From NCBI GenBank assembly GCA_026770575.1, contig MU657430.1, positions 43,773 through 54,207 on the forward strand: a DNA stretch of 10,435 nucleotides. Direction: 5' to 3'. The stretch is from Pelagophyceae sp. CCMP2097 (taxonomy: Eukaryota > Sar > Pelagophyceae). The notes below the pieces were generated by a model. It was not told the DNA's origin. It worked only from the letters and a program-made list of their open reading frames with translations, and did not search any database. Positions 1 to 7,310 of this stretch are shown here, piece by piece; the stretch's first letter is position 1, and each line of letters starts with the position of its first letter. The position numbers and the translations under genes are program-made.

Positions 1-159
1 GAGCGCGTCCGTCTATAGGACCGTGCTCGTCGTCTCTACGCCACGCCTAGGTGCGCTTACTCGGAGCGCGGCGTCCTTTGCCCTTGGAAACCGTTCGATC
101 TCTGTGGCTCCTTGTCTGACTCTGCTCGTCCACGCCCTGCTCGTCCACGACGCGCGTCG

Positions 160-226
160 CTCTTGGATCAAGTGGTTATCTCACCCCCTTCTCTTGGATC
201 AAGTGGTTACAGTATCTCACACCCTT
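160..226. repeat. Two-copy direct repeat, ~31-36 bp units
   Basis: Two adjacent copies begin CTCTTGGATCAAGTGGTTA (at 160 and 191) and then share TCTCAC followed by a C-rich tail. The second copy carries a 5-base insertion (CAGTA) between the two blocks. This looks like a local tandem duplication followed by a small indel. No function can be assigned. Confidence 0.8.
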
Positions 227-258
227 CGTGGTGGACTTAAAGACCCCGTTTTAGATTT

Positions 259-264
259 AATAAA
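259..264 (+). other. AATAAA hexamer, possible polyadenylation signal
   Basis: AATAAA sits in an AT-rich pocket (about 250-265) of otherwise GC-rich DNA. It could be the 3' processing signal of a plus-strand gene mostly outside the window, or chance. Many algae do not use this hexamer, so weight is low. Confidence 0.2.
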
Positions 265-374
265 CTCCTACATTGCCTTTATTGGCCTCTCCTAGTAATC
301 GTGTTTTTTCGGCCTGTGCGCACGTGCAGCTGGCCACGCGCGTCCCACGTGCCGACGCCCCTGCGACCGCGACG

Positions 375-1000
375 ATGAGCACGCTCGGCGCGCTCCTCGA
401 CGCGGCGCCGTCGGTCATGGCCGGCAAGGACGCCGCCGCCAAGTCGTCGTGCGCCGCGGCGTCGCACCGCGCAGCGGCGCGCGTTTCCGGGACTTTGCGG
501 GCGCCGCGCCCCCCCCGGCCGCCGCGGGGGGCGGCGAAGAGCGCAGTTTCCTGTTTTCCCGTCGCGGCCTTTGGGCGGCGCGCGCATGCGGCCCCGCGCG
601 CCGGCGGGACGTCTGCGCCGGCGGGACGTCTGCGGCGCAGGCACGCGGACAAGGTCTTTTCGGCCCTCGACCGCGTCGGCGACAAGCAGCGCGCGCCGGC
701 GCCCCGCCTACCGGGCCGCGCGCGCATCGGAAAAAGGGGCCCCAAAGGCAGAGGAGGGTCCAAAGTCGACGCTCTCAGCAGCGGAGGGTCCGCGTCGACG
801 CTCGTAAACGCAGGATCGCCGACGTCGTCTCGGCCCTCTCCGCGGACTCTGGCGACGTGCTCCTGAAGTACGTCTACAAGAGTCTGGAGAAGCCCTCGAA
901 AGACAACAACGCTTCGCTGTTTAAGTGGCAAGAAAAGCTGCTGGAGAAGTTCGGCGTCGGGGCTGTCGTCCGCGTCCTCACAGACCGCAAGACCGCCTAG
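375..1000 (+). CDS. ARPC5: Arp2/3 complex subunit 5 (p16-Arc), spliced
   Basis: ARPC5 is the smallest subunit of the seven-protein Arp2/3 complex, which nucleates branched actin filaments in the cytoplasm. The last exon, about 814-1000, is the strong evidence: its product contains DVLLKYVYKSLEKP, then KWQEKLLEKFGVG, and ends VVRVLTDRKTA, matching the conserved C-terminal half of ARPC5, whose human member ends VRVLTARKTV. A first exon 375-448 encodes a segment like the helix before it (TLGALLDAAPSV, DAAAKSS). A short exon 641-688 (HADKVFSALDRVGDK) bridges them with family spacing. The introns would be 449-640 (GTGCGC...CAG) and 689-813, the latter needing a GC donor (GCGCGC...GCAG). A GT alternative (675-778) is possible but adds residues. 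The spliced product is 102 aa against about 150 in animals, so an N-terminal exon may be missing or the start at 375 may be wrong. It converges with the PARP gene 135 bp downstream. Confidence 0.8.
600..633. repeat. 17-bp exact tandem duplication in ARPC5 intron 1
   Basis: The unit GCCGGCGGGACGTCTGC occurs twice head to tail with no mismatch. It lies inside the proposed 192-nt intron 449-640, near its 3' end. It suggests that part of the intron arose by local duplication. Confidence 0.85.
753..803. repeat. Imperfect ~21-bp direct repeat in ARPC5 intron 2
   Basis: Copies at 753-774 and 783-803 share GGAGGGTC and GTCGACGCTC and differ in the few bases between. They fall inside the proposed intron 689-813. 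Like the duplication in intron 1, this points to intron growth by tandem copying. Confidence 0.65.
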
Positions 1001-1135
1001 CCCGTCCATCCGACCAAACCGAAACAGATGCCGCCCAAAACTTTCTAACCCTCGTTTCCTTTCAAGCCTCGCGACAGTTAAGGTGCGCGCAGTCGTGTGA
1101 TTCGAATGGCATTCCGTTACACAGTGGCCTTTCTG
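1001..1135. other. Convergent 3' intergenic spacer
   Basis: Only 135 bp separate the ARPC5 stop (plus strand) from the PARP-like stop (minus strand), so the 3' untranslated regions must be short or overlap. No hairpin terminator, canonical AATAAA or RNA gene is visible. Confidence 0.5.
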
Positions 1136-3239
1136 TCAACCGTTTGTCTTGTACTCGTCGAGGACCTGCTGGACGTGTTTTCGGAAGTCTTCGGATTCCG
1201 ACGACTTGCCCATTGGGGAGAGGACGTGGGCAACGCCATCCCCGCAGAACACAAAGAGGAAGCGCGTGATGACGCAGTCCTCGTCGGGGGCCACCCAGAT
1301 GTTCCCCAGAGCCTTGCGGAGAGTAGGCGCGTTGGCCACCTCGCACAGCGCGATGAGCGCCAACGTTTCTACGCAGACGAGCGTTTGGCCGCGGACAGCG
1401 TCGGAAAAAAGGCCAGCCAAACCGGCCACCGGGGAGGCGACCGTTTAACCGGCTTTGGGGACCCTATGCGGGCCACGCACCTTTGAGGAAACGGTTCTCG
1501 GTTGCGAGTTGGGAAGTCGATCGCCTCGCGTACGCAATGGACAGCGAAAACTGCGTCGAAAGATAGACGCCGCTCCCGTGCGCCGCCCCATGCTGCTGCA
1601 GCTTCGTGCCAGACCTATAGGCAGGCGTCCGGAGAAATGCCGGCGCCTTTAGACAAAAGCTTTACGCACGCGTTGCGGAGGCCGTTGCGGAGCACGGAAT
1701 GCCAGTTTTCTGGTGAGGAGCCGTGCCAAGCCAACGAGCTTCCAAACTGCATCTTGAGTTGCTGGAATCGTGTTTCTTTGTCGGGAGTCGCCGTCTTTAG
1801 GACGTATGGATGCGGAGTCGCCACAGCACCCAGCAGCCTGCCCGGCGGCAGCGTGACGACGTGGGCGCGGTTCGACGAGATGAGCCACTGCAGGAGCGGG
1901 TGCGCGTCTGCATTTTTGCCGTCCATGTCTTTTTTGATCTCAGACATGGTCCCGAGCTGCTCCATTCGTTCCACCGAGGGATACCCCTCTAGCGCTTTTG
2001 ACAAACGGTCAAAGTCGGGCCGTTCAGGATGAAAGCACTCTGCGCCGCAAGGCTCGAAGACGGCCGGGTACGGGTCAAAGATGTCAATCTTTCTCTGGCT
2101 TCGCACGGCCAGCGTGGCCACCGCGATCAAAAGGTCGACGACTTGCGATTCCGTGTGCCGCTCCGTCGCGGAAGTGATGCGGTTGCCAAAGGCTGATAAG
2201 CGAAACGCGCAGAGGGTGGCGCCGCAGACGGACGGGACGGCGGAACAGCCAAAGACGTGCTTCGCGTCGCAAATCGGGCAGTGCGCGTGCAGCCAGGCCA
2301 CGCGCGCGGCAGCGTAGAGAGACACCTTGGCCAAAACGCCGCGGCCCGAATCGCCCTCCGCAAAGGAGCACGGCGCCAGTTGGGCACCGCCTAAATCCGC
2401 CTGAGCGCGCTTCGTCGGCTTGCCGTCCGCCGCCGTCTCATCAAAGTTGTCTGCGTTTGGTTCGGGCTTGCTGCGCCGGCGCTTTGCATTTCCGCGGGGC
2501 TCTGAGATCTCTGCAGCGGACCAACCGTTTACGTCCCTTCGACGCCACAACTCGTCGACGAATCTTTGGACCACGTCCACCAGCTGCCTTCGCACGGCCC
2601 AGTCGGCCTCGCCAAAGTGCTCCTACGAGCACTCGTCGACGCCGTCCGCACCCCCGCGACGCACCTTGTAGATTCGGACGGTGGGTGCGGGCCCGTCGAC
2701 GTATTGGGCGTGGAACCTGAGTTCAATTGTCGCCGGCTTGCAGACGTCCAAGCCCCATTGTTGAAGGAGCTGCGGCCCGAGGGGCGGCGGCGGGAGCTGG
2801 AGCTGGACGACTCGGAAGCTGCCGCAGTGGTTGGCCACGACTGCGAGGCCATCGCCTCCGCGCGGCTGCAGCGCCATCACGGCGTCCACGTCCGCCGCCA
2901 GCAGCTGCGCGGGGAAGCGTCCGGTCGCCCCCGGTTCGCTCGACGCACCTCGTCGACGTGCGCCGACCCGCAGTCTTCGTCGTCTTCGTCAGATTCGTAA
3001 GCGTACGCTTCGTGCTCTTCGTTCTCGCTACTCGCCAGGCTCGTCGGCGACCGCGGGCTCGCGCCGACGCCGACGGCGCCAAAGGCGCCAAAGGCCCCCA
3101 CCATCGGAGAGACCTTTTTCGGTGGCGCGTTTGCGGCGCGATTCTTCGGCTCTAACTCGAGGGCCGCCTCGGCGTCGAGGACGGCCTGGAGGAGGACGCC
3201 GTCGTCTTCCTGGCTACTCGACTGCACGGTGCCCACCAT
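1136..3239 (-). CDS. PARP6/PARP8-like mono-ADP-ribosyltransferase, 5 exons
   Basis: Likely transfers ADP-ribose from NAD+ to protein targets. Conceptual splicing of exons 3239-2949, 2904-2665, 2622-1670, 1614-1481 and 1368-1136 gives an unbroken 616-aa protein, close to the length of human PARP6. The N-terminus holds an acidic stretch (SDEDDEDCG). Residues ~98-215 are a conserved-looking region (VVQLQLP, WGLDVCKPATIELRF) that I cannot name firmly; an RWD/UBC-like fold is possible. A Cys cluster follows (CPIC at 292-295, C310, C315), probably zinc-binding as in PARP6/8. The catalytic domain has HPLLQWLISSNRAH, AWHGSSPENWHSVLRNGL with the NAD-binding His at about 477, GSGVYLS with Tyr at about 512, then LIALCEV and GNIWVAPDEDCVITRF. 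No Glu stands where poly-ADP-ribosylating PARPs have their third catalytic residue (TRFLFVF), as expected for a mono-transferase. Introns are 2905-2948 (44 nt), 2623-2664 (42), 1615-1669 (55) and 1369-1480 (112); all start GTGCGT and end AG. The nearest in-frame ATG is at 3239. Confidence 0.88.
2623..2664 (-). other. 42-nt intron with in-frame stop (PARP-like gene)
   Basis: The minus strand reads AAG|GTGCGT at the donor and TCGTAG|GAG at the acceptor. The length is a multiple of three and the phase is 0, so without splicing the frame would end at the TAG of the acceptor. Removing it joins VRIYK to EHFGEADW. It is very short for a spliceosomal intron but matches the 44-nt intron upstream in donor, length and phase. 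Confidence 0.75.
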
Positions 3240-3554
3240 CCAAGAGCTTCGTCGAGACCAACCGAAACCCAACCCAACTTTTGGAAAAGATCCGAGCTTC
3301 TTTACGATTTTCGACGGAAAAGTTCCTTCGCGGCCATGGTGGCGGGCCTCTACTCTAGTCCCCCACGCCCCGGCTGCATCTCCTTTTGGCGTGGCGTTCC
3401 GCGCGGTTTGAATAAGATTTAACCTAACCCATACTCCCCGCGTTTTGAAGTGCCATGCTCATTGGGCGGCGTCCCAGGTCTGCGGCGGTGTCGTATCTTG
3501 GTTAAAATCCACCCTGGGTGGGGCTGTAGTCCGGAGGGGTCTATAATGACGTTC
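3240..3554 (-). promoter_or_regulatory. Spacer between protease 3' end and PARP 5' end; possible PARP promoter
   Basis: This 315-bp gap between two same-strand genes should hold the protease 3' untranslated region and the PARP promoter. On the minus strand there is a CCAAT pentamer (3461-3465) and an AT-rich patch near 3405-3430 in otherwise GC-rich DNA. An 18-bp repeat of the protease C-terminal coding sequence lies at 3468-3485. No TATA box is clear. The promoter reading is a guess from position. Confidence 0.3.
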
Positions 3555-3575
3555 TTAGGCGTCCCAGGTCTGCGG
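3468..3575. repeat. 18-bp direct repeat spanning the protease stop region
   Basis: GGCGTCCCAGGTCTGCGG occurs at 3468-3485 and 3558-3575, exactly 90 bp apart. The second copy is the coding sequence for the last residues of the aspartic protease (PQTWDA), read on the minus strand; the first lies in its presumed 3' untranslated region. Confidence 0.85.
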
Positions 3576-4541
3576 TCTGACGTCGCCGACGAGGACAAAC
3601 GATTGGGGCTTGTCCAAGTCGACGAGGAGTCGATGGTCTTGCAGGAAGGCGAGGCCGAGCGCCAAGACGTGACACCGGCCCTGGCCCCAGGGGACTTTCA
3701 TGCCAGTGACGACAAAACGCAAGTTCCCCTTCCGCCGCGCCGAGAGGCGCGCTTCGCTAAACGACGCCGAGAGGCGCGTGCAGCGGCCGACTTTTTCGTA
3801 CAGGTCGTTTGACATTTGCGCACCGGTGACGCCGCTGTCGAAGATTGCAAAAATCGGCAGTTCCGTAAAAAAGACCGCGCCGTCGACTCTTAAAGAGTTC
3901 ACGCGCGTGGCCACGTATCTCGCCGGCGCGCCGTACGAGCGCAGGTCGATGGTGGAGAGGCGGTGGCCTTGTTTCCATCGCGGGCTCTTGCGGTATAGAG
4001 TGAGCTTTGGCTCGGCGCGAAGGTCGAGGTCGTACGCCCCAACGTCCAACTGCTCCAGCAAAGGCGGCCGGATGCCGTCGGCGCGGTCTTTTATCAGGCC
4101 GAAGAAGAGGCCTCCGCCGGGCGCGCGGAGCAGTTTCGAGTCGGGGACGCCGAAGATTAAAGCGCTCGAAACGTGCGTCCCCGGCAGCGCAAAGTTCCCG
4201 GATCGCCACCGCACGACGCCGTCGCCGCCGCCGAAGACTTCCAACGTGTCGTCGTCGGCGACTGGGGCTTTGCGCAAAGCGTCGAAGCATTCTGCGGCAG
4301 GCGAGAGGCGCCAGTTCGCCGACGCGCAAGAGGCCTGCAGGAACGGAGAGCCCGTGTCCACCACGGCCCTGAAAGAAACGCCGTCGAGGGCGTAGGCGAC
4401 ACAGTAAGCGTCGCCGCATTTTTCGAGCGGCACCGTCGCCTCTTTTGGCGCCGCCAACGCCGCCAGCGCTGCGAGGACGTCGCGCCGCGGCGCCAGCGCG
4501 CCCGCGGCCGCGGCGCAGCACGCGGCGAGCGCCCGCCGCAT
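3555..4541 (-). CDS. Pepsin-family (A1-like) aspartic protease, probably plastid-targeted
   Basis: This 328-aa single-exon protein should cleave peptide bonds with two aspartates in a bilobed fold. The first active-site motif is VVDTGSPF, with DTGS at residues 62-65. The second is FAIFDSGVTG, with DSG at 235-237, giving the roughly 170-residue spacing of the family. The C-terminal part (FLQDHRLLVDLD) fits the last strands of the second lobe. The N-terminus has two parts. An Ala-rich signal-like stretch runs to GALAP at residues 14-18. Then RRDVLAALAALAAP follows, a twin arginine with a hydrophobic core and an Ala cleavage region. In algae with complex plastids this layout fits a bipartite presequence plus a Tat-type thylakoid lumen signal; the +1 residue would be Leu rather than the usual Phe. 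The ATG at 4541 was chosen because the codon before it is GTG, and it overlaps the stop of the 55-codon ORF upstream. Secretion is the alternative. Confidence 0.8.
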   Translation of the reverse strand: MRRALAACCAAAAGALAPRRDVLAALAALAAPKEATVPLEKCGDAYCVAYALDGVSFRAVVDTGSPFLQASCASANWRLSPAAECFDALRKAPVADDDTLEVFGGGDGVVRWRSGNFALPGTHVSSALIFGVPDSKLLRAPGGGLFFGLIKDRADGIRPPLLEQLDVGAYDLDLRAEPKLTLYRKSPRWKQGHRLSTIDLRSYGAPARYVATRVNSLRVDGAVFFTELPIFAIFDSGVTGAQMSNDLYEKVGRCTRLSASFSEARLSARRKGNLRFVVTGMKVPWGQGRCHVLALGLAFLQDHRLLVDLDKPQSFVLVGDVRPQTWDA

Positions 4542-4708
4542 CACTCGGCGGCCGGGGCGTCTTTCTTTTCGGGTTTGGCGGTAGCGGCGTTGGCGGGGAC
4601 CGGGGCGCCAGACTTCTTAGACCTCTTATCCACGACCGTGCGCTTCCGGACGCTCTTCTTGTGCGTCGCAAAGTTGCCAATGCGCGCCACCTTACTCGAA
4701 CGACCCAT
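4541..4708 (-). CDS. Small basic ORF overlapping the protease start
   Basis: I do not recognise this 55-aa product. It starts MGRSSKVARIGNF, has a strongly basic middle (HKKSVRKRTVVDKRSKKS) and ends in an Ala/Pro/Lys-rich tail. The basic part could bind RNA or carry a nuclear or nucleolar signal; that is inference from composition only. Its stop TGA shares one base with the protease ATG (TGATG), an arrangement typical of coupled translation and unusual in a eukaryotic nuclear genome. It may be a real small protein on a two-cistron transcript, an upstream ORF that controls the protease, or a chance frame if the protease transcript starts inside it. The frame stays open upstream to about 5014, but that extension looks like shadow sequence, so the ATG at 4708 is preferred. 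Confidence 0.4.
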   Translation of the reverse strand: MGRSSKVARIGNFATHKKSVRKRTVVDKRSKKSGAPVPANAATAKPEKKDAPAAE

Positions 4709-4834
4709 TACGTCGTGAATGCGCGAGTTATTGTCGCCAGATGTCGCCGGAGAGGGTCGAAGGATTTGAACAGAGCCTCCCTTGGTTTTTGGCGACTGTG
4801 GCCTTACCGGTTGTCTGCGACGTTTCGGGGGCTT
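4709..4834. promoter_or_regulatory. Divergent promoter region
   Basis: These 126 bp lie between the start of the minus-strand small ORF/protease unit and the chosen start of the plus-strand glycosyltransferase-like gene, so they should hold both promoters. There is no clear TATA box. A TTCAAATCC word on the minus strand resembles a tRNA T-loop, but the flanking bases do not form the stem. Confidence 0.35.
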
Positions 4835-7310
4835 ATGGGTCGGTCCTGCCGGGCGCTCTTGGGCTGGGCAGTGGGCTTTTGCATACTGGATGCCGTCGGG
4901 TCGAGATGCGCCACGGTGCCGTGGCTGGACCGGTGCGCGGCACCACCCCGGGCTGCATCGGAGCGCGGAGCTGGATCGGAGCGCCAACCGCGAGGCGCAC
5001 CTGGCGTCAGACACGGTGTCTCTAGGTGCGAGGGCGACGCGCCGTCAGCGCCGGCGGCGGACGCGTCCGCTGCGTCAGCTTCGACGCCACCGGGCGCGCC
5101 CTGGTCGCCGCGGCCTGCGCAGGGCGACGGCGTCTTTGCGGCGTCGACGGCCGCGGCGGCGGGGAACGCGGCGGCGAACGGGACGGCGCAGCTCGCAACG
5201 GCCCGCGTCCGCCGGCCTCGCGCGGCGCCGCCGAAACCGCCGGCCTCGCGCGGCGCCGCCGCAACAAACGGGCCCTAGGTCGTGTTCCGATGTCCGAACC
5301 GCGCCTACCTGCGGGTCGCGCCGCACCACGCCCTCGGCAGCTTCGTCCGCGCCGCGCAGCGTCGGGGATGCCCGTCGGCAAGCGGAGGACGGCGCTTCCC
5401 GAGTCGCGAGCAGAAGGTTCGCCGGCGGTGCCGACATCCGGGCGCTCCTGGCGTGCGTTTTGGACGCCATCTCGCGGCTAGGTGCCGACGCCACCGAGGG
5501 CTTGCTCCCGCCGCGGCAGGCCATCTTCCAAGTCGAGGCCGCCGGCGAATACGTCAAACTGCGCTCCGCGGTCGACGGCGGACTGTGCGTGGTCGTATCG
5601 TGATGCACCGCTTTCCGAGGGGCCCTGCGTTGAGCTTTTCGGTCGCAGGTTGACCATGCTGCCTGCGGGCGGCCGGCCGGCCTGGGTGCTGACGACGGCA
5701 TCGTCGGCGTCTGCGGCCGACGCTTTGTTCAAGATGGAGCGTTTGGGCGCTTCGGCTGGTGGTCCGCGGCGGTGGTCCGCCCGCCTCTTCTCGCGGAGGG
5801 CGGGCGCTTACATTAATTGCCTACGCGACGGTGCGGCGATCCGGGGCCACGCCGCCGCCAGCAAAGGCGCGAAAGAGGTCGCCGCGACGGCTGGGGAGGC
5901 GACGACGCTCCTCGATGTGACTTGGCTCACGGACGCGGCCGCCAAGCGCGCGCCGGCCCTCGACGAAGCCGCCTTTGCCGCGCCCAAGCCGCGCGCCGAC
6001 GCAGCAAGGCGGCCTTCAAAGGCGGGCAACGACGCGGGCAAGGAGCGACGGCACGGCGCGGATTGTGCAAAATCGTGTTCGACGACCATCAGCCCGCAAG
6101 GCTTCCTCCCAGTTGCGTGAGCCCCCGCGAAACCGCCCCGACCGCCTCGAAAGGGGGGCTTCAAGGATCTTCCAAGACGACGGCCTCGAAAGGGGACCTC
6201 CGAGGAGCTCTACGGACGGTCGCAACACAAACGGTAGGTTTCCCTCACCGCTGGACCAATACGTCTGCCCCTCTGCCTTCCGAGACGTCGCGGATTGGGT
6301 CTTCGCCTGGCCCTGGAAGCATTTTGGCGAATCGGTCTGGATCGCCTCCGAGGCCGTTGCTGCTGCCTGTTTGGGCCAGGTGCCGCTGATCTACGCCCAC
6401 GCAAACACCGTCGCCAAAGTCGTCGCCTGGGCCCGGCGCTTCCTGCAGAGGCCCTACATCCTCATCACTGGGCAATCGGACTACGGCGCGAGCCGCTATA
6501 GAGGGGCCGTCGCGGACAAGCTTCTTGTCAGGTGGTACGCCCAGAACGCCGACTTCTCGCACCCAAAAATCGTCGCTCTGCCGATTGGATTGAACTGCTT
6601 CGAGCACGCGCCGGAGATGGAGTCGGCGAGAATGAAGCTCCGAAGCGAGCCGCTAGCGAGGACGCACCTCGCCTGGGTCAACTTTGGGAATACGCACGCG
6701 GGGCGCAAAGAAGTCTGGGACCACTTTTGCGGGAGTGGAGGTCGACCGGCCATGAAACTCTCCACGTGCACGCAAAAGTCGCAGCGCAACAGCGCACGCC
6801 AGCCGCGTCCCACCGTTCCCTCTGGGGCGCATTCGGATGCGGCTCTTGCAGGTGCGAGGCAACCCGCACCTCGTCGGGTTTTACTCGCGCATCGCGACGC
6901 ACAAATACGTCGTCGCGCCCCGGGGCAACGGCGTCGACACGCACCGCCTCTGGGAGGCCCTCTACCTCGGATGCGTGCGTCGGCCGGGTCGGCGGGTATC
7001 CCGGACGCGTCTCAGGGATGGCGCCGCGGCTTGTCGCAATGCCTTCTTCTAGGTGCCCATCGTGCTGCGGTCGGCGTTGGACGGCCTCTACGAGCGCGTC
7101 GGGGTCCTCGTCGTGCGGAGCTGGAAGGACGTTTCCGCGGAGATGCTGGAGAGGAGCTGGCCGCGTTTACAGCGCATCCTCGCCAACAACTCCCATCTCC
7201 TCGACCGCCGCCACTGGCAGGCCGAGATCGAGCGCGACCGGCACAGGGCCCTTTTCGCCGCGAGGCGGCCAACCGACAACCGCTCCCGATGCTGGGGGCC
7301 CCGAGACTAG
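4835..7310 (+). CDS. Type II membrane protein: fascin-like beta-trefoil plus exostosin-like glycosyltransferase
   Basis: Probably a Golgi enzyme that adds sugars to glycans or glycoproteins. The proposed exons are 4835-4932, 5026-5206, 5279-5452, 5520-5584, 5649-6116, 6238-6765, 6803-6974 and 7053-7310, giving 647 aa. The N-terminus (MGRSCRALLGWAVGFCILD) is a short basic stretch then a signal anchor, followed by an Ala/Pro-rich stem. Residues ~94-240 have repeated strand patterns typical of fascin-like beta-trefoils (FRCPNRAYLRVAPHHALGSF, IFQVEAAGEYVKLRSAVDG, RLFSRRAGAYINCLRDG). From ~330 comes the enzyme-like part: CPSAFRDVADWVFAWPW, PYILITGQSDYG, HPKIVALPIGLN, THKYVVAPRGNG, then DTHRLWEALYLGC joined across an intron to VPIV. 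This last block is the donor-site signature of exostosin-like (GT47-type) proteins. Best-supported introns: 5585-5648, 6117-6237 and 6975-7052. Weakest joins: exon 3 to 4, where a 29-nt intron 5453-5481 with another frame upstream is an alternative, and exon 6 to 7, somewhere within 6735-6851. The intron 4933-5025 has no stop and could be retained. Confidence 0.68.
5209..5261. repeat. 25-bp exact direct repeat within an intron
   Basis: A 25-base GC-only block beginning CCGCCGGCCTCGCGCGG occurs at 5209-5233 and 5237-5261, separated by AAA (28-bp period). It makes up most of the proposed 72-nt intron 5207-5278 of the glycosyltransferase-like gene. Confidence 0.85.
6117..6237 (+). other. 121-nt intron with internal repeat (glycosyltransferase-like gene)
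   Basis: The donor is GC|GTGAGC, the most canonical in the window, and the acceptor is GGTAG|G. Removing it joins QGFLPVA to FPSPLDQYVCPSAF in frame, restoring the start of the catalytic region. Inside, GCCTCGAAAGGGG occurs twice, about 40 bp apart (near 6145 and 6183). Confidence 0.7.
6975..7052 (+). other. 78-nt intron inside the glycosyltransferase signature
   Basis: The donor is TGC|GTGCGT and the acceptor is TTCTAG|GTG, phase 0. Splicing joins LWEALYLGC to VPIVLRS, the uninterrupted order seen in the exostosin-like family. Unspliced, the frame ends at the TAG of the acceptor. Confidence 0.82.

Larger units (their letters stand above)
1..374. other. Upstream region without a supported gene
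   Basis: No open frame here has convincing protein character. The 90-codon frame beginning near position 23 has no recognisable motif and runs through a direct repeat. The region holds that repeat (160-226), a doubled TGCTCGTCCACG word near 123-150, and an AATAAA hexamer at 259-264 on the plus strand. It probably contains the 5' flank of the ARPC5 gene and perhaps the 3' end of a gene lying to the left. No TATA box is obvious. Confidence 0.4.

Noticed and set aside
160..226. CRISPR array
   Set aside because: Only two adjacent copies with no spacer structure, in a eukaryotic context.
257..1009. Long minus-strand frame opposite ARPC5, and two other long frames there
   Set aside because: The products are Arg/Ala-rich without family motifs and mirror GC-rich coding and intron sequence; the ARPC5 C-terminus on the plus strand is clear.
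2623..2625. In-frame TAG as a sign that the PARP-like gene is a pseudogene
   Set aside because: It is the acceptor of a 42-nt GTGCGT...TAG intron; splicing restores the frame and the family sequence.
3230..3272. Longer N-terminus for the PARP-like protein starting at 3272
   Set aside because: The codon at 3272 is TTG; the first in-frame ATG is at 3239.
3757..4680. 307-codon minus-strand frame overlapping the aspartic protease
   Set aside because: It is a shadow frame of the protease gene, extremely Arg-rich, while the protease frame has both active-site motifs.
4745..4790. tRNA-like T-loop word on the minus strand (GTTCAAATCC)
   Set aside because: The five bases on each side do not pair as a T-stem, and no acceptor stem or anticodon arm is visible.
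4741..5025. Alternative plus-strand start MSPERVEGFEQSLPWF for the glycosyltransferase-like gene
   Set aside because: The frame does not lead into the conserved exons, while the ATG at 4835 gives a signal anchor and joins exon 2 in frame through a GTGCGC...TAG intron.
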